A stretch of DNA of 12,444 nucleotides from CAYVOX01 sp964453035. GTDB taxonomy: Bacteria; Chloroflexota; Anaerolineae; Anaerolineales; Anaerolineaceae. This document shows, piece by piece, positions 6,690 to 12,444 of the stretch. Numbering within the stretch: the stretch's first letter is position 1; each line of letters starts with the position of its first letter. Below the pieces are notes generated by a model. It was not told where the DNA came from. It saw nothing but the letters and a program-made list of their open reading frames with translations, and searched no databases. The translations under genes and the position numbers were made by a program. Where the stretch lies: the NCBI GenBank assembly GCA_964453035.1, contig CAYVOX010000101.1, positions 1 to 12,444 on the forward strand. The letters are read 5' to 3'.

Positions 6690-7010
6690 TCAGGTCAGCT
6701 CCGTATGGGGGATTTCAGGCACAATGATGTAGCCGCCTTCCAGGTCCGGCGCTTCCGCCAACAGGTCGGCGCGGTCGGCAAAGGGCAGCCATTCATCGGC
6801 CCGCGGTGGGGCACTGATGGCTGCCGTGAAGGGCACCCCGTGAGAGGTGACGGTCAGGCTGCTATCCAGCTGGATGGCCTCCAGCGCGTGAATGGCTTTC
6901 AGCTGCGCGTTGAGCTGCTGGCGGATGTACTCGGCTTCCTCCGCGGTCAGTTCCAGCGCAGCCAGCTCCACCAGGTGGTCAAAGACCTCGCGGGTGATTT
7001 CTTCGCTCAT
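6690..7010 (-). CDS. gatC: Aspartyl/glutamyl-tRNA amidotransferase subunit C
   Basis: This small subunit wraps around and stabilises GatA in the GatCAB complex. It is 106 residues, in the normal 90-110 range, with the family pattern I-T-x-E-V-F-D-H-L-V-E-L-A-A-L-E-L-T-A-E-E near the start and a helical L-N-A-Q-L-K-A-I-H-A-L segment. A Pro-rich loop with P-P-R-A-D-E follows, and the end is I-I-V-P-E-I. The start is the ATG at 7008-7010: GAGG lies nine bases before it, whereas the in-frame TTG at 7014-7016 would leave only three bases. It is the first gene of the seven-gene minus-strand operon. A strong terminator for the preceding gene stands only 36 bases upstream of the ATG, so the operon needs its own promoter in or around that hairpin. 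Confidence 0.95.
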   Translation of the reverse strand: MSEEITREVFDHLVELAALELTAEEAEYIRQQLNAQLKAIHALEAIQLDSSLTVTSHGVPFTAAISAPPRADEWLPFADRADLLAEAPDLEGGYIIVPEIPHTELT

Positions 7011-7045
7011 GGGCAAAAACCTCGCTTGGGATGGTTTGAGATGTT

Positions 7046-7081
7046 AAAAATAAAAGGGTGAGTTGGGTTGGCAACTCACCC
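7046..7081 (-). terminator. Intrinsic terminator of the Pro/Thr-rich gene
   Basis: A perfect 10-bp stem (7056-7065 with 7072-7081) with a six-base loop is followed on the minus strand by TTTTATTTTT (7055 to 7046). It stands 40 bases after the stop at 7122 and separates that gene from gatC. Confidence 0.9.
7047..7074 (-). promoter_or_regulatory. Candidate gatC operon promoter embedded in the terminator
   Basis: On the minus strand TTGCCA (7074-7069, one mismatch to TTGACA) is separated by 16 bases from TATTTT (7052-7047, two mismatches to TATAAT). Start of transcription would fall near 7040, giving a leader of about 30 bases. The -35 lies in the terminator loop and stem and the -10 in its T-run. 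No better candidate is seen before gatC. Confidence 0.4.
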
Positions 7082-7121
7082 CTAGATATACCATAAAACC
7101 GCAAAATTTAGCAGCCTATCT

Positions 7122-7631
7122 TTAGGGCGGCGGGGGCGCGGCGGTTTTGGTCTGTGCAATGGAGGTGGCAACCGCGTTAGCCGTCTTCACCGCGGCAGTG
7201 GAGGTCTGATCGTTTGATATTTTAGTCAGCAGGGCGTTGTAGGTGGCAGTGTAATTGAGCGTCTTGGTGGGCGTGATGGGCGTGCGCGTGGCGGTGCGCG
7301 TCACCGTGCGCGTGTTGGTGGGCGTTGGGGTATCAGAGGCGGTGGGGGTGTAAGTGGGCAGCACAAAACCGGTGCTGGTGGGCAGCGGGGTGGAGGTCGG
7401 CTGGAACGCGCCGCGCGTCTCCCCGGCAGCCAGCGTCGGCGTCCACGTGGAAGGCAGGCGCAGGGGGGTCTTGGTGTAGGTGGGCAGCACCAGCATCGAT
7501 GGCAGGGTCGGTGGAGGGAAGGGGTTCAGGCTCCCGTACGGGTCGGCATAGATTTGAAAGACGATCACACCCACCGCCAGGGTTGCCAGCAGCAGCACAA
7601 TCGCCAGGATATCCCAGATTTGCAACTTCAT
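7122..7631 (-). CDS. Membrane-anchored Pro/Thr-rich protein, unknown function
   Basis: The product is 169 residues: a short start (M-K-L-Q-I-W-D-I-L), one hydrophobic helix at about 8-28, then a low-complexity region dominated by Thr, Pro, Ser and Ala. No lipobox Cys follows the helix, so it is probably an uncleaved anchor with the tail outside the cell. V-L-P-T-Y-T occurs twice (48-53, 89-94), and the matching DNA repeats 16 of 17 bases at 7348-7364 and 7474-7490. T-P-T-P-T-N-T-R-T-V is typical of the Thr/Pro stalks seen on many Chloroflexota envelope proteins. There is no folded catalytic domain. The ATG at 7629-7631 has AAAGGAAAG just upstream. It has its own good promoter and a strong terminator, so it is a single-gene unit. 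It is a real but unrecognised gene. Confidence 0.75.
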   Translation of the reverse strand: MKLQIWDILAIVLLLATLAVGVIVFQIYADPYGSLNPFPPPTLPSMLVLPTYTKTPLRLPSTWTPTLAAGETRGAFQPTSTPLPTSTGFVLPTYTPTASDTPTPTNTRTVTRTATRTPITPTKTLNYTATYNALLTKISNDQTSTAAVKTANAVATSIAQTKTAAPPPP

Positions 7632-7647
7632 CGCGCCACTTTCCTTT

Positions 7648-7665
7648 CTGCGGAATCCTCCGCAG
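7648..7665 (-). promoter_or_regulatory. Leader hairpin before the Pro/Thr-rich gene
   Basis: CTGCGGA and TCCGCAG form a 7-bp stem with a four-base loop, directly upstream of the ribosome site in the 5' leader. It may affect mRNA stability or ribosome access. Confidence 0.45.
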
Positions 7666-7682
7666 GATGCATTTCATTTTTC

Positions 7683-7710
7683 AGTATATCCATCTTTTGA
7701 GAACTGTCAA
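7683..7710 (-). promoter_or_regulatory. Near-consensus promoter of the Pro/Thr-rich gene
   Basis: TTGACA (7710-7705, perfect) is followed after 16 bases by TATACT (7688-7683, one mismatch to TATAAT). The leader to the ATG at 7631 is about 45 bases. It is the most consensus-like housekeeping promoter in the window. Confidence 0.8.
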
Positions 7711-7841
7711 GAAAAAGCCGCAAAACCTACGCAGCGCCTGCGATTCGTGCTATCCTACACCTTCAGTTTAGCGGTAAAATGGCAAAGAACAAGCCGCCGA
7801 GGATTACAGAATTGAAAACCCTTCCCGCTGCGAGGATAGCG

Positions 7842-8747
7842 ATGCAAGTTTTGCGCCGGATTTTCATTTCCCTGTGCCTGGTTGCCCTGCTGGTAGCCTG
7901 CAAGCCCAAAACCGCTGCCCTGCCAGATGCGCGCATGGCTGACCCTTCTACCTGGCGGGTGGCGTTCGTCTCGCTGCGCGACGGCAACGCGGAGATCTAC
8001 ACCATGCAGGCCGACGGTACCCGCCTGCAGAACCTCACCCGCCACCCCGCCGACGATTTGCTGGGGGGCTGGTCGCCGGATTCTGCGCGCATCGTCTTTT
8101 CCTCGCTGCGCGACGGCAACTGGGAAATCTACAGCATGGCGGCGGATGGCAGCGCCCTGGCTCGCCTGACCGATCACCCCGCCTGGGATGGCGTGCCGTC
8201 CTTCTCGCCGGACGGTAAGTGGATTGCGTTTGCCAGCGAGCGCGACGGAAACCGCGAAATCTACCTGATGGATGCCTCCGGCGGCAGCCTGAGGCGCGTG
8301 ACCAGCGACCCGGGCAAAGACGGGGTGGACCTGGCCTGGTCGCCGGATGGACGGCGCCTGGCTTTCTCCTCCAACCGCGAGGGCGGGCTGTTTGATATCT
8401 ACGCCATCAACCTCGACGGCAGCGGGCTGGAGAACATCACGCGCTACCCACCGGCTAACTTTGCCCCGGCCTTCTCGCCGGATGGCAGCCTGCTGGCCTT
8501 TCACAGCCAGCGCAGCGGGCACGATGAAATCTTCCTCACCACCCTGGACGGCAAAACCGTCACCCAGCTGACCGATAACAAACACACCAGCGCCGACCCG
8601 TGCTGGTCGCCGGACGGGTTTCAACTGGTTTACAGTGCTGACCCCGGCGGCAACCCTCAACTTTTTTTGCACAACGTCAACGGCTCGGGGGTCAAGCAAA
8701 TCAGTTTTGGCAGCGGAGGGGATATTTTTCCGCGCTGCGGGAGGTGA
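7842..8747 (+). CDS. TolB-like six-bladed beta-propeller lipoprotein
   Basis: From the ATG at 7842 the product is 301 residues. It starts with a lipoprotein signal (M-Q-V-L-R-R, hydrophobic core, L-V-A-C with Cys20), so it is exported and lipid-anchored. The rest is six repeats of the WD40-like PD40 type seen in TolB: blocks of R-D-G-N-x-E-I-Y-x-M-x-x-D-G, and five W/F-S-P-D-G/S turns. No Tol-Pal partner genes are adjacent, so the TolB name refers to fold only. Such propellers serve in protein binding or surface assembly. The frame is open to an ATG at 7779, but GAGGA (7832-7836) five bases before 7842 and the signal peptide starting there decide the start. It is divergent from the Pro/Thr-rich gene and convergent with the lectin-like lipoprotein. 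A 19-base stretch is exactly repeated one blade apart (7970-7988 and 8102-8120). Confidence 0.88.
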   Translation: MQVLRRIFISLCLVALLVACKPKTAALPDARMADPSTWRVAFVSLRDGNAEIYTMQADGTRLQNLTRHPADDLLGGWSPDSARIVFSSLRDGNWEIYSMAADGSALARLTDHPAWDGVPSFSPDGKWIAFASERDGNREIYLMDASGGSLRRVTSDPGKDGVDLAWSPDGRRLAFSSNREGGLFDIYAINLDGSGLENITRYPPANFAPAFSPDGSLLAFHSQRSGHDEIFLTTLDGKTVTQLTDNKHTSADPCWSPDGFQLVYSADPGGNPQLFLHNVNGSGVKQISFGSGGDIFPRCGR

Positions 8748-8816
8748 GCGGGGGGCTCAGCGTCCGCGCGGGAATCGCGCAGTACGCAGGCGGGATCGTC
8801 AAGGGAATGCCCCCGT

Positions 8817-9680
8817 TTATGGGGCAGGGGTGAAGGTGGGCGCGCGGGTGGCGCTGGGAACGGTGTAAATGGTGGGGCTGGGCACCGGCGAAGGGATGTA
8901 ACTTTCCAGGCGGCGAATGAGCAAATCCGAAAAACTGACCGAAACGGCGCTGGCAGCCGCCGCGCGGACGAAAACGCCAAAGCGGGCGCCCTGCAGCAGC
9001 GGGTCGCGCGCGCTGAACTGGTAGATATCGTTGACAAAAATACGCATCTCGTCGCGGAAGAGCCAGATGCCCAACCGCAGACTGACCGGCGCGCCGGAGG
9101 GCACCTGCCCGGAGGGGATCCAATCCTGCACCACGCCGGCTTCAGCCGGGCGCCAGCGCTCGATACGCAGCAGACTGTCGCAGGTGAGAATCAGGCGGTA
9201 GTGGGTGATTTCGCCCTCTGCGCGGAACACCACGCCGTAGCTATCCTTGCCGCGGCACAGGCTGGGAGAAGCGGTCAATTCCAGGTAATAATCGGCGGGC
9301 AGCGCGCCGCCGTTGAGCACCACCAGGCTGGCGCCAATCACCGGCTGGGTGACCACATCCAGGCGCTGCCTGCCGTAGGCGGCGCTGCCGCCGTTGTAGG
9401 CTCCCACCAGCCAGCCGGAAGCGGTATCGAAATTATCCTTGAGGATCACCTCGCCCAGGGCAGGGCGCTGCTCGGCGGTGGGCTGGCGCGGAGCAGGGGT
9501 GGGGAAGAGGGTGGGGGTGGCACTGGGCGGAAACCAGACGATGGTGGCACTGGGGGTGAGGGTGGGCGCGCGGCTGGCCAGGATAGGCGCGGTGGGCTGA
9601 GCGGTGGGCAGCACGCCACAAGCCGCCAGCAGCAGGAACAGGAGCAGCGTGGCGGGCGCAGCGCGAGGATTAGCGCTCAA
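8817..9680 (-). CDS. Lipoprotein with Pro/Thr linker and lectin-like (concanavalin fold) domain
   Basis: From a TTG at 9678-9680 the product is 287 residues, with a signal peptide ending L-L-A-A-C (Cys21) and therefore lipid-anchored. A Pro/Thr/Ser-rich spacer follows. The main domain begins D-N-F-D-T-A-S-G-W and ends with A-R-F-G-V-F-V-R followed by S-V-S-F-S-D-L. This layout is typical of LamG/DUF1080-type beta-sandwiches that bind or act on sugars. A second Pro/Ser/Thr tail ends the protein. The frame stays open to another TTG at 9719, but AGGTGG six bases before the TTG at 9680 and the sensible signal peptide favour the shorter form. Its first codons overlap the last 11 bases of purA, so it is likely co-transcribed and translationally coupled with purA. 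No catalytic motif is clear. Confidence 0.8.
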   Translation of the reverse strand: MSANPRAAPATLLLFLLLAACGVLPTAQPTAPILASRAPTLTPSATIVWFPPSATPTLFPTPAPRQPTAEQRPALGEVILKDNFDTASGWLVGAYNGGSAAYGRQRLDVVTQPVIGASLVVLNGGALPADYYLELTASPSLCRGKDSYGVVFRAEGEITHYRLILTCDSLLRIERWRPAEAGVVQDWIPSGQVPSGAPVSLRLGIWLFRDEMRIFVNDIYQFSARDPLLQGARFGVFVRAAAASAVSVSFSDLLIRRLESYIPSPVPSPTIYTVPSATRAPTFTPAP

Positions 9681-10965
9681 CCCGCACCACCTGTTCGCGC
9701 TCGGGACCCACGGAAACAAAGCTGACCGGCACGCTGCACAGCGCTTCGATGCGGCGGATGTAATCGCGGGCGGGTTGGGGCAAATCCTGCCAGGCGCGGG
9801 CGGTGGTCAGGTCGCCGCTCCAACCGGGCAGGGATTCATAGACGGGCTCAAACGGAGAGAGATCCGCCGGGCCGAGGGGCAAATCTGCCAGCCGGGTGCC
9901 CTTGCGGCGGTAAGCCGTGCAGATGCGCACTTCGGGCAACCCGGAGAGCACATCCAGCTTGGTGACCACCAGCTCGGTCAGCCCGTTCAGCCGCGCCGAA
10001 TAACGCAGCAGCACACCGTCCAACCAGCCCACCCGGCGCGGGCGCCCGGTGGTGGTGCCGAACTCATCCCACGGGTTGGCGCCGGTGCCGCGCAGGCGCT
10101 CCGCCGCGGCGCCCTGCACCTCGGAGGGGAAAGGCCCAGAGCCAACGCGGGTTTGAAAGGCTTTGGTGACGCCCACCACGCCCTCCACCGGCTGGATGCC
10201 CAGCCCCAGCCCCACCAGTGCCCCGGGAGCGGTGGGCGTGGAACTGGTGACGAAGGGGTAGGTGCCCTGGTCCAGGTCAAGCAGGGCGCCCTGGGCACCT
10301 TCAGCCAGCACGCGCTTTCCCGCCCGCAGGGCGGCATCCAGGGCGGCGCCTACGTCGCAGATGTAAGGCGAGAAAAGGCGGGCGTATTCCTCAAATTCAT
10401 CGGCCAGGGCCGCTTCATCTAGCGGGTCGGCAAAATAGAGAGCCTGCAACTGGTGGTTGATGGCGCGGGTGTGCTCCACCATCTTCTGGCGGAAAGCGGG
10501 CAGGTCGAGCATATCCTCCAGGCGCAGCCCGCGGCGGGAGGCTTTATCCGTGTAGGCCGGGCCAATCCCGCGCCCGGTGGTGCCAATCTGCCCGGCGCCG
10601 CGCTGGCGCTCCTGGGCCAGGTCCAGGGCACGGTGGGCTGGGGTGATGAGGTGAGCGTTGTAAGCCAGCATCAGGCGCCGGGGGTGGATCACCACGCCGG
10701 CGGCGCGTAGGGCGGCAATCTCCGAGAGCAGGGTAGCGGGATAAATCACCACGCCGTTGCCAATCGCGCCGATGGTATGGGGATGGATGATGCCGGAAGG
10801 CACCAGGTGCAGTTTAAAGGTCTGCGCGCCGACCGTAACAGTGTGCCCGGCGTTATCCCCGCCGTTGAAGCGCGCCACAAAATCAGCCCGGGCGGAAAGC
10901 AAATCCACGATGCGGCCTTTGCCTTCATCGCCCCACTGCGAACCGACCACGATTTGAAGGGACAT
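9670..10965 (-). CDS. purA: Adenylosuccinate synthetase
   Basis: PurA joins IMP and aspartate using GTP in the first committed step to AMP, in the cytoplasm. At 431 residues it has normal length. The GTP-binding segment G-D-E-G-K-G-R-I-V-D contains catalytic D13, and the general acid H41 sits in N-G-G-D-N-A-G-H-T. I-G-T-T-G-R-G-I-G-P (127-136), R145, the T-T-T-G-R-P-R-R stretch (304-311), T-K-L-D-V-L-S-G (335-342) and S-V-G-P-E-R (418-423) cover the IMP, aspartate and guanine sites. The residue after G-D-E-G-K-G is Arg instead of the common Lys. The ATG at 10963-10965 has AAAGGAG about six bases upstream. A perfect TATAAT lies in the divergent region shared with mrp. The lipoprotein gene overlaps its 3' end. 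Confidence 0.98.
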   Translation of the reverse strand: MSLQIVVGSQWGDEGKGRIVDLLSARADFVARFNGGDNAGHTVTVGAQTFKLHLVPSGIIHPHTIGAIGNGVVIYPATLLSEIAALRAAGVVIHPRRLMLAYNAHLITPAHRALDLAQERQRGAGQIGTTGRGIGPAYTDKASRRGLRLEDMLDLPAFRQKMVEHTRAINHQLQALYFADPLDEAALADEFEEYARLFSPYICDVGAALDAALRAGKRVLAEGAQGALLDLDQGTYPFVTSSTPTAPGALVGLGLGIQPVEGVVGVTKAFQTRVGSGPFPSEVQGAAAERLRGTGANPWDEFGTTTGRPRRVGWLDGVLLRYSARLNGLTELVVTKLDVLSGLPEVRICTAYRRKGTRLADLPLGPADLSPFEPVYESLPGWSGDLTTARAWQDLPQPARDYIRRIEALCSVPVSFVSVGPEREQVVRVER

Positions 10966-10987
10966 GGTGAACTCCTTTGACAGGCGT

Positions 10988-10993
10988 ATTATA
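10988..10993 (-). promoter_or_regulatory. purA -10 element
   Basis: A perfect TATAAT lies on the minus strand 22 bases before the purA ATG. No -35 match is present at 15-18 bases. The proper place is occupied by an 8-bp-armed palindrome (11005-11025), which suggests a regulated or activator-dependent promoter. Confidence 0.6.
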
Positions 10994-11004
10994 ACGCAGG
11001 GCAG

Positions 11005-11025
11005 AGCAAGGCATGCGGCCTTGCT
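11005..11025. promoter_or_regulatory. Palindrome between purA and mrp, possible operator
   Basis: Arms AGCAAGGC (11005-11012) and GCCTTGCT (11018-11025) are perfect inverses around a five-base centre. The right arm overlaps the mrp -35 (11021-11026), and the site covers the expected -35 of purA. No T-run follows in either direction. Confidence 0.55.
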
Positions 11026-11049
11026 TCAAATGCGGAAATGGGATAAGAT
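11021..11049 (+). promoter_or_regulatory. mrp promoter
   Basis: TTGCTT (11021-11026) and TAAGAT (11044-11049) are separated by 17 bases. The ribosome site GAGAGG (11071-11076) and the ATG at 11086 follow. It is divergent from the purA promoter. Confidence 0.6.
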
Positions 11050-11085
11050 TTAGCGGATTTATCAAGCCAAGAGAGGATTTTATCC

Positions 11086-12141
11086 ATGCCAAGTGAAAAA
11101 GAAGTCATCGAAGCCCTGAGCAAAGTGATGGACCCCGAACTTCACCGCAACCTGGTGGAGTTGGGGATGATCCACGATGTGAAGGTTGGAAAAAACGGCA
11201 AGGTGGCGTTTACCATCGCGCTCACCGCACCAGGTTGCCCGCTGAAAAACCAGATTAGCGCCAATGCCACCCAGGCAGTCAAAGCCCTGCCGGGGGTAAA
11301 AGAGGTGGAAATTGAATTCCGCGGTATGACAGATGAAGAGCGCCGCGCCGTGATGACCCTGATTGGGGCACAGAGCCTGCCCAAGGTGAACGAGTTCAAC
11401 AAAATCAAGCAGGTCATCGCCGTGATGAGCGGCAAGGGCGGCGTGGGTAAGTCCTCGGTGACGGCTGCGCTGGCGGTGACGCTCAAGCGCGCCGGGCAAG
11501 CAGTGGGCATTCTGGACGCGGATATCACCGGGCCGAGCATCCCGCGCCTGTTCAAGCTGCCCTCGGGTGGGCTGCGTTCCAGCGAGCAGGGCATGCTGCC
11601 AGCCATCACCCAAACAGGCATCCGGGTGGTTTCAGCCAACCTGCTGCTGGCCTCGGAAGATACGCCGGTCATCTGGCGCGGGCCGATGATTTCCACCACC
11701 ATCAAACAGTTCTGGTCCGACGTGCTGTGGGGCAAGCTGGATACGCTCCTGGTCGACCTGCCCCCGGGTACCTCAGACGCGGCCATTTCGGTGGTGCAGA
11801 ATCTGCCGCTCAACGGGGTGGTGCTGGTGACCACGCCGCAGGAACTGGCGGCGATGGTGGTGCGCAAGGCCTTCCGCATGCTGCAGGAGCTGAAGATCCC
11901 CATCCTGGGGGTGGTTGAGAACATGAGCTACTTCCCCTGCCCGGAAACCGGCAAGGAGCATTACGTGTTCGGTCCCAGCCACGTTGAAGAGATTGCGCTG
12001 GCTGCCGGCGTGCCGGTGTGGGCCAAACTGCCCCTCGACCCGCAGATCGCCGTCCTGGGCGACGCCGGGCGCATCGAAGAAGTGTCCTTCGCAGAGATGC
12101 AGCCGCTGGCCCAGCAGCTGCTGGAGATGGTTAAGGCGTAG
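11086..12141 (+). CDS. mrp: Mrp/ApbC-type P-loop ATPase, Fe-S cluster carrier
   Basis: The 351-residue protein has an N-terminal MIP18/DUF59 domain (about 5-80), with its conserved Cys in A-P-G-C51-P-L. A SIMIBI P-loop ATPase follows. The deviant Walker A is G-K-G-G-V-G-K-S-S (116-124), followed by I-L-D-A-D-I-T-G-P-S-I-P (142-153) and V-D-L-P-P-G-T-S-D (223-231). In family members a C-x-x-C near the C-terminus bridges an Fe-S cluster in the dimer. Here the position reads S-Y-F-P-C285-P-E-T288-G-K, so only one of the two cysteines is present. Length and all ATPase motifs are otherwise normal. The ATG at 11086 is preceded by GAGAGG nine bases upstream. It is divergent from purA, with its own promoter and a strong terminator after the gene, so it is probably monocistronic. 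Fe-S carriage is a family role; the cysteine loss makes the mode uncertain. Confidence 0.93.
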   Translation: MPSEKEVIEALSKVMDPELHRNLVELGMIHDVKVGKNGKVAFTIALTAPGCPLKNQISANATQAVKALPGVKEVEIEFRGMTDEERRAVMTLIGAQSLPKVNEFNKIKQVIAVMSGKGGVGKSSVTAALAVTLKRAGQAVGILDADITGPSIPRLFKLPSGGLRSSEQGMLPAITQTGIRVVSANLLLASEDTPVIWRGPMISTTIKQFWSDVLWGKLDTLLVDLPPGTSDAAISVVQNLPLNGVVLVTTPQELAAMVVRKAFRMLQELKIPILGVVENMSYFPCPETGKEHYVFGPSHVEEIALAAGVPVWAKLPLDPQIAVLGDAGRIEEVSFAEMQPLAQQLLEMVKA

Positions 12142-12222
12142 ATGGATTTGCGGGTTTTTACCGCGTTCAGTGGCGTTTTTCCGGCTTTTTAGAGCACACG
12201 GTTGTAAATTAATGCTGATGAT

Positions 12223-12253
12223 AGGCGCAGCCCTTTGAGGCTGCGCCTTTTTT
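12223..12253 (+). terminator. Intrinsic terminator after mrp
   Basis: AGGCGCAGCC (12223-12232) pairs with GGCTGCGCCT (12239-12248) around a six-base loop, followed by TTTTTT (12248-12253). It ends 4 bases before the convergent DUF4143-type gene. The other strand lacks a T-run after the stem, so it acts in the plus direction. Confidence 0.92.
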
Positions 12254-12256
12254 AGC

Positions 12257-12444
12257 TTACGTGAGGATATCCAGGTAATTATTCGCGTGGACGTTGAGGA
12301 AAGATTCGCCAGGATACGTCTCGCGCCACTCGCGGGGCGCTGAAGCGGCTTTCTTCTCTGACCATTTGAATTCAAATCCAAACAAACGTCCATCGCGCTC
12401 TTCGACCAGGTCAATTTCCTGCTTTGAGTAAGTTCGCCAGTAGT
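12257..12444 (-). CDS. ATPase of the DUF4143 (archaeal ATPase-like) family, C-terminal fragment
   Basis: This frame is open from the right edge to a TAA at 12257-12259 and gives 61 residues. It begins Y-W-R-T-Y-S-K-Q-E-I-D-L-V-E-E-R-D-G and continues F-G-F-E-F-K-W-S-E-K-K, ending N-Y-L-D-I-L-T. The E-I-D ... E-F-K spacing is the nuclease-like core common at the end of AAA ATPases with a DUF4143 tail. Those proteins are often linked to mobile or defence functions, or to toxin-like roles, but their role is generally unknown. No start codon is inside the window, and the ATPase motifs are off the right edge. It is convergent with mrp across the terminator. Overlapping longer open frames on the same strand (11773-12414) are antisense shadows of mrp. 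Confidence 0.8.
   Translation of the reverse strand, partial: YWRTYSKQEIDLVEERDGRLFGFEFKWSEKKAASAPREWRETYPGESFLNVHANNYLDILT

Noticed and set aside
7755..8699. A 314-codon open frame on the minus strand opposite the propeller lipoprotein
   Set aside because: It mirrors the repeats of the propeller gene, has no recognisable domain or ribosome site, and arises from GC-rich codon structure.
8808..8826. TGCCCC/GGGGCA hairpin at the convergent ends of the two lipoprotein genes, considered as a terminator
   Set aside because: The stem is only 6 bp, the loop covers the stop codon, and there is no T-run on either side.
8657..9037. A minus-strand frame across the convergent gap before the lectin-like lipoprotein
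   Set aside because: It overlaps two better-supported genes in other frames and looks like neither a domain nor a coding start.
9604..10422. A 272-codon plus-strand frame opposite purA
   Set aside because: It is an antisense shadow of purA with no motif.
10977..10995. TTGACA and TATAAC on the plus strand before mrp, considered as an mrp promoter
   Set aside because: The spacing is only 7 bases. The TTGCTT/TAAGAT pair with 17 bases fits better.
12150..12192. Three T5 runs after the mrp stop, considered as terminators
   Set aside because: Only 3-4 bp stems precede them. The strong hairpin at 12223-12253 explains termination.

Overview
The window reads as a bacterial chromosome segment with GC-rich housekeeping genes. 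Likely source is Chloroflexota, probably class Anaerolineae. This is inferred from the overall gene repertoire, the Pro/Thr-rich linkers on envelope lipoproteins, and the style of GatA, GatB and Mrp. No rRNA, tRNA, CRISPR array, transposase or integrase is visible, and the taxonomic call is not proven.

Layout. At 1-723 (+) is the 3' end of a family 10-like glycosidase (GHL10/YngK type), followed at 803-1285 (+) by a histidine-triad (HIT) nucleotide-binding protein. A short convergent gap (1286-1403) holds stacked small palindromes and a direct repeat. From 7010 down to 1404 runs one tight minus-strand operon: gatC, gatA, two different DUF488 genes, a dual-OB-like gene, gatB and a GNAT acetyltransferase. 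No gap in it exceeds 18 nt and most junctions overlap or abut. The three genes between gatA and gatB (about 3296-5100) are strikingly AT-rich against GC-rich flanks and look like an inserted cassette.

Upstream of gatC is a strong minus-strand terminator, then a membrane-anchored Pro/Thr-rich protein (7122-7631, -) with a near-consensus promoter. A divergent TolB-like beta-propeller lipoprotein (7842-8747, +) follows. Convergent to it is a second lipoprotein with a lectin-like domain (8817-9680, -), which overlaps the end of purA (9670-10965, -). purA is divergent from an Mrp/ApbC-type ATPase (11086-12141, +) across a 120-bp region with two promoters and an 8-bp-armed palindrome. A strong terminator follows mrp. 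The right edge holds the 3' end of a minus-strand ATPase of the DUF4143 type, which is easy to miss because no start codon is in the window.

How the genes work together. GatCAB amidates misacylated Glu-tRNA(Gln) and/or Asp-tRNA(Asn). PurA supplies adenylosuccinate for AMP synthesis, and Mrp is an Fe-S/metal carrier ATPase. The lipoproteins act outside the membrane. The most interesting unit is the DUF488-DUF488-dual-OB cassette. Both DUF488 proteins keep the paired-cysteine C-H-R motif, and the first ends in a peptide resembling a sliding-clamp-binding motif. This suggests a nucleic-acid-directed function, carried by an operon whose host genes are essential translation genes.
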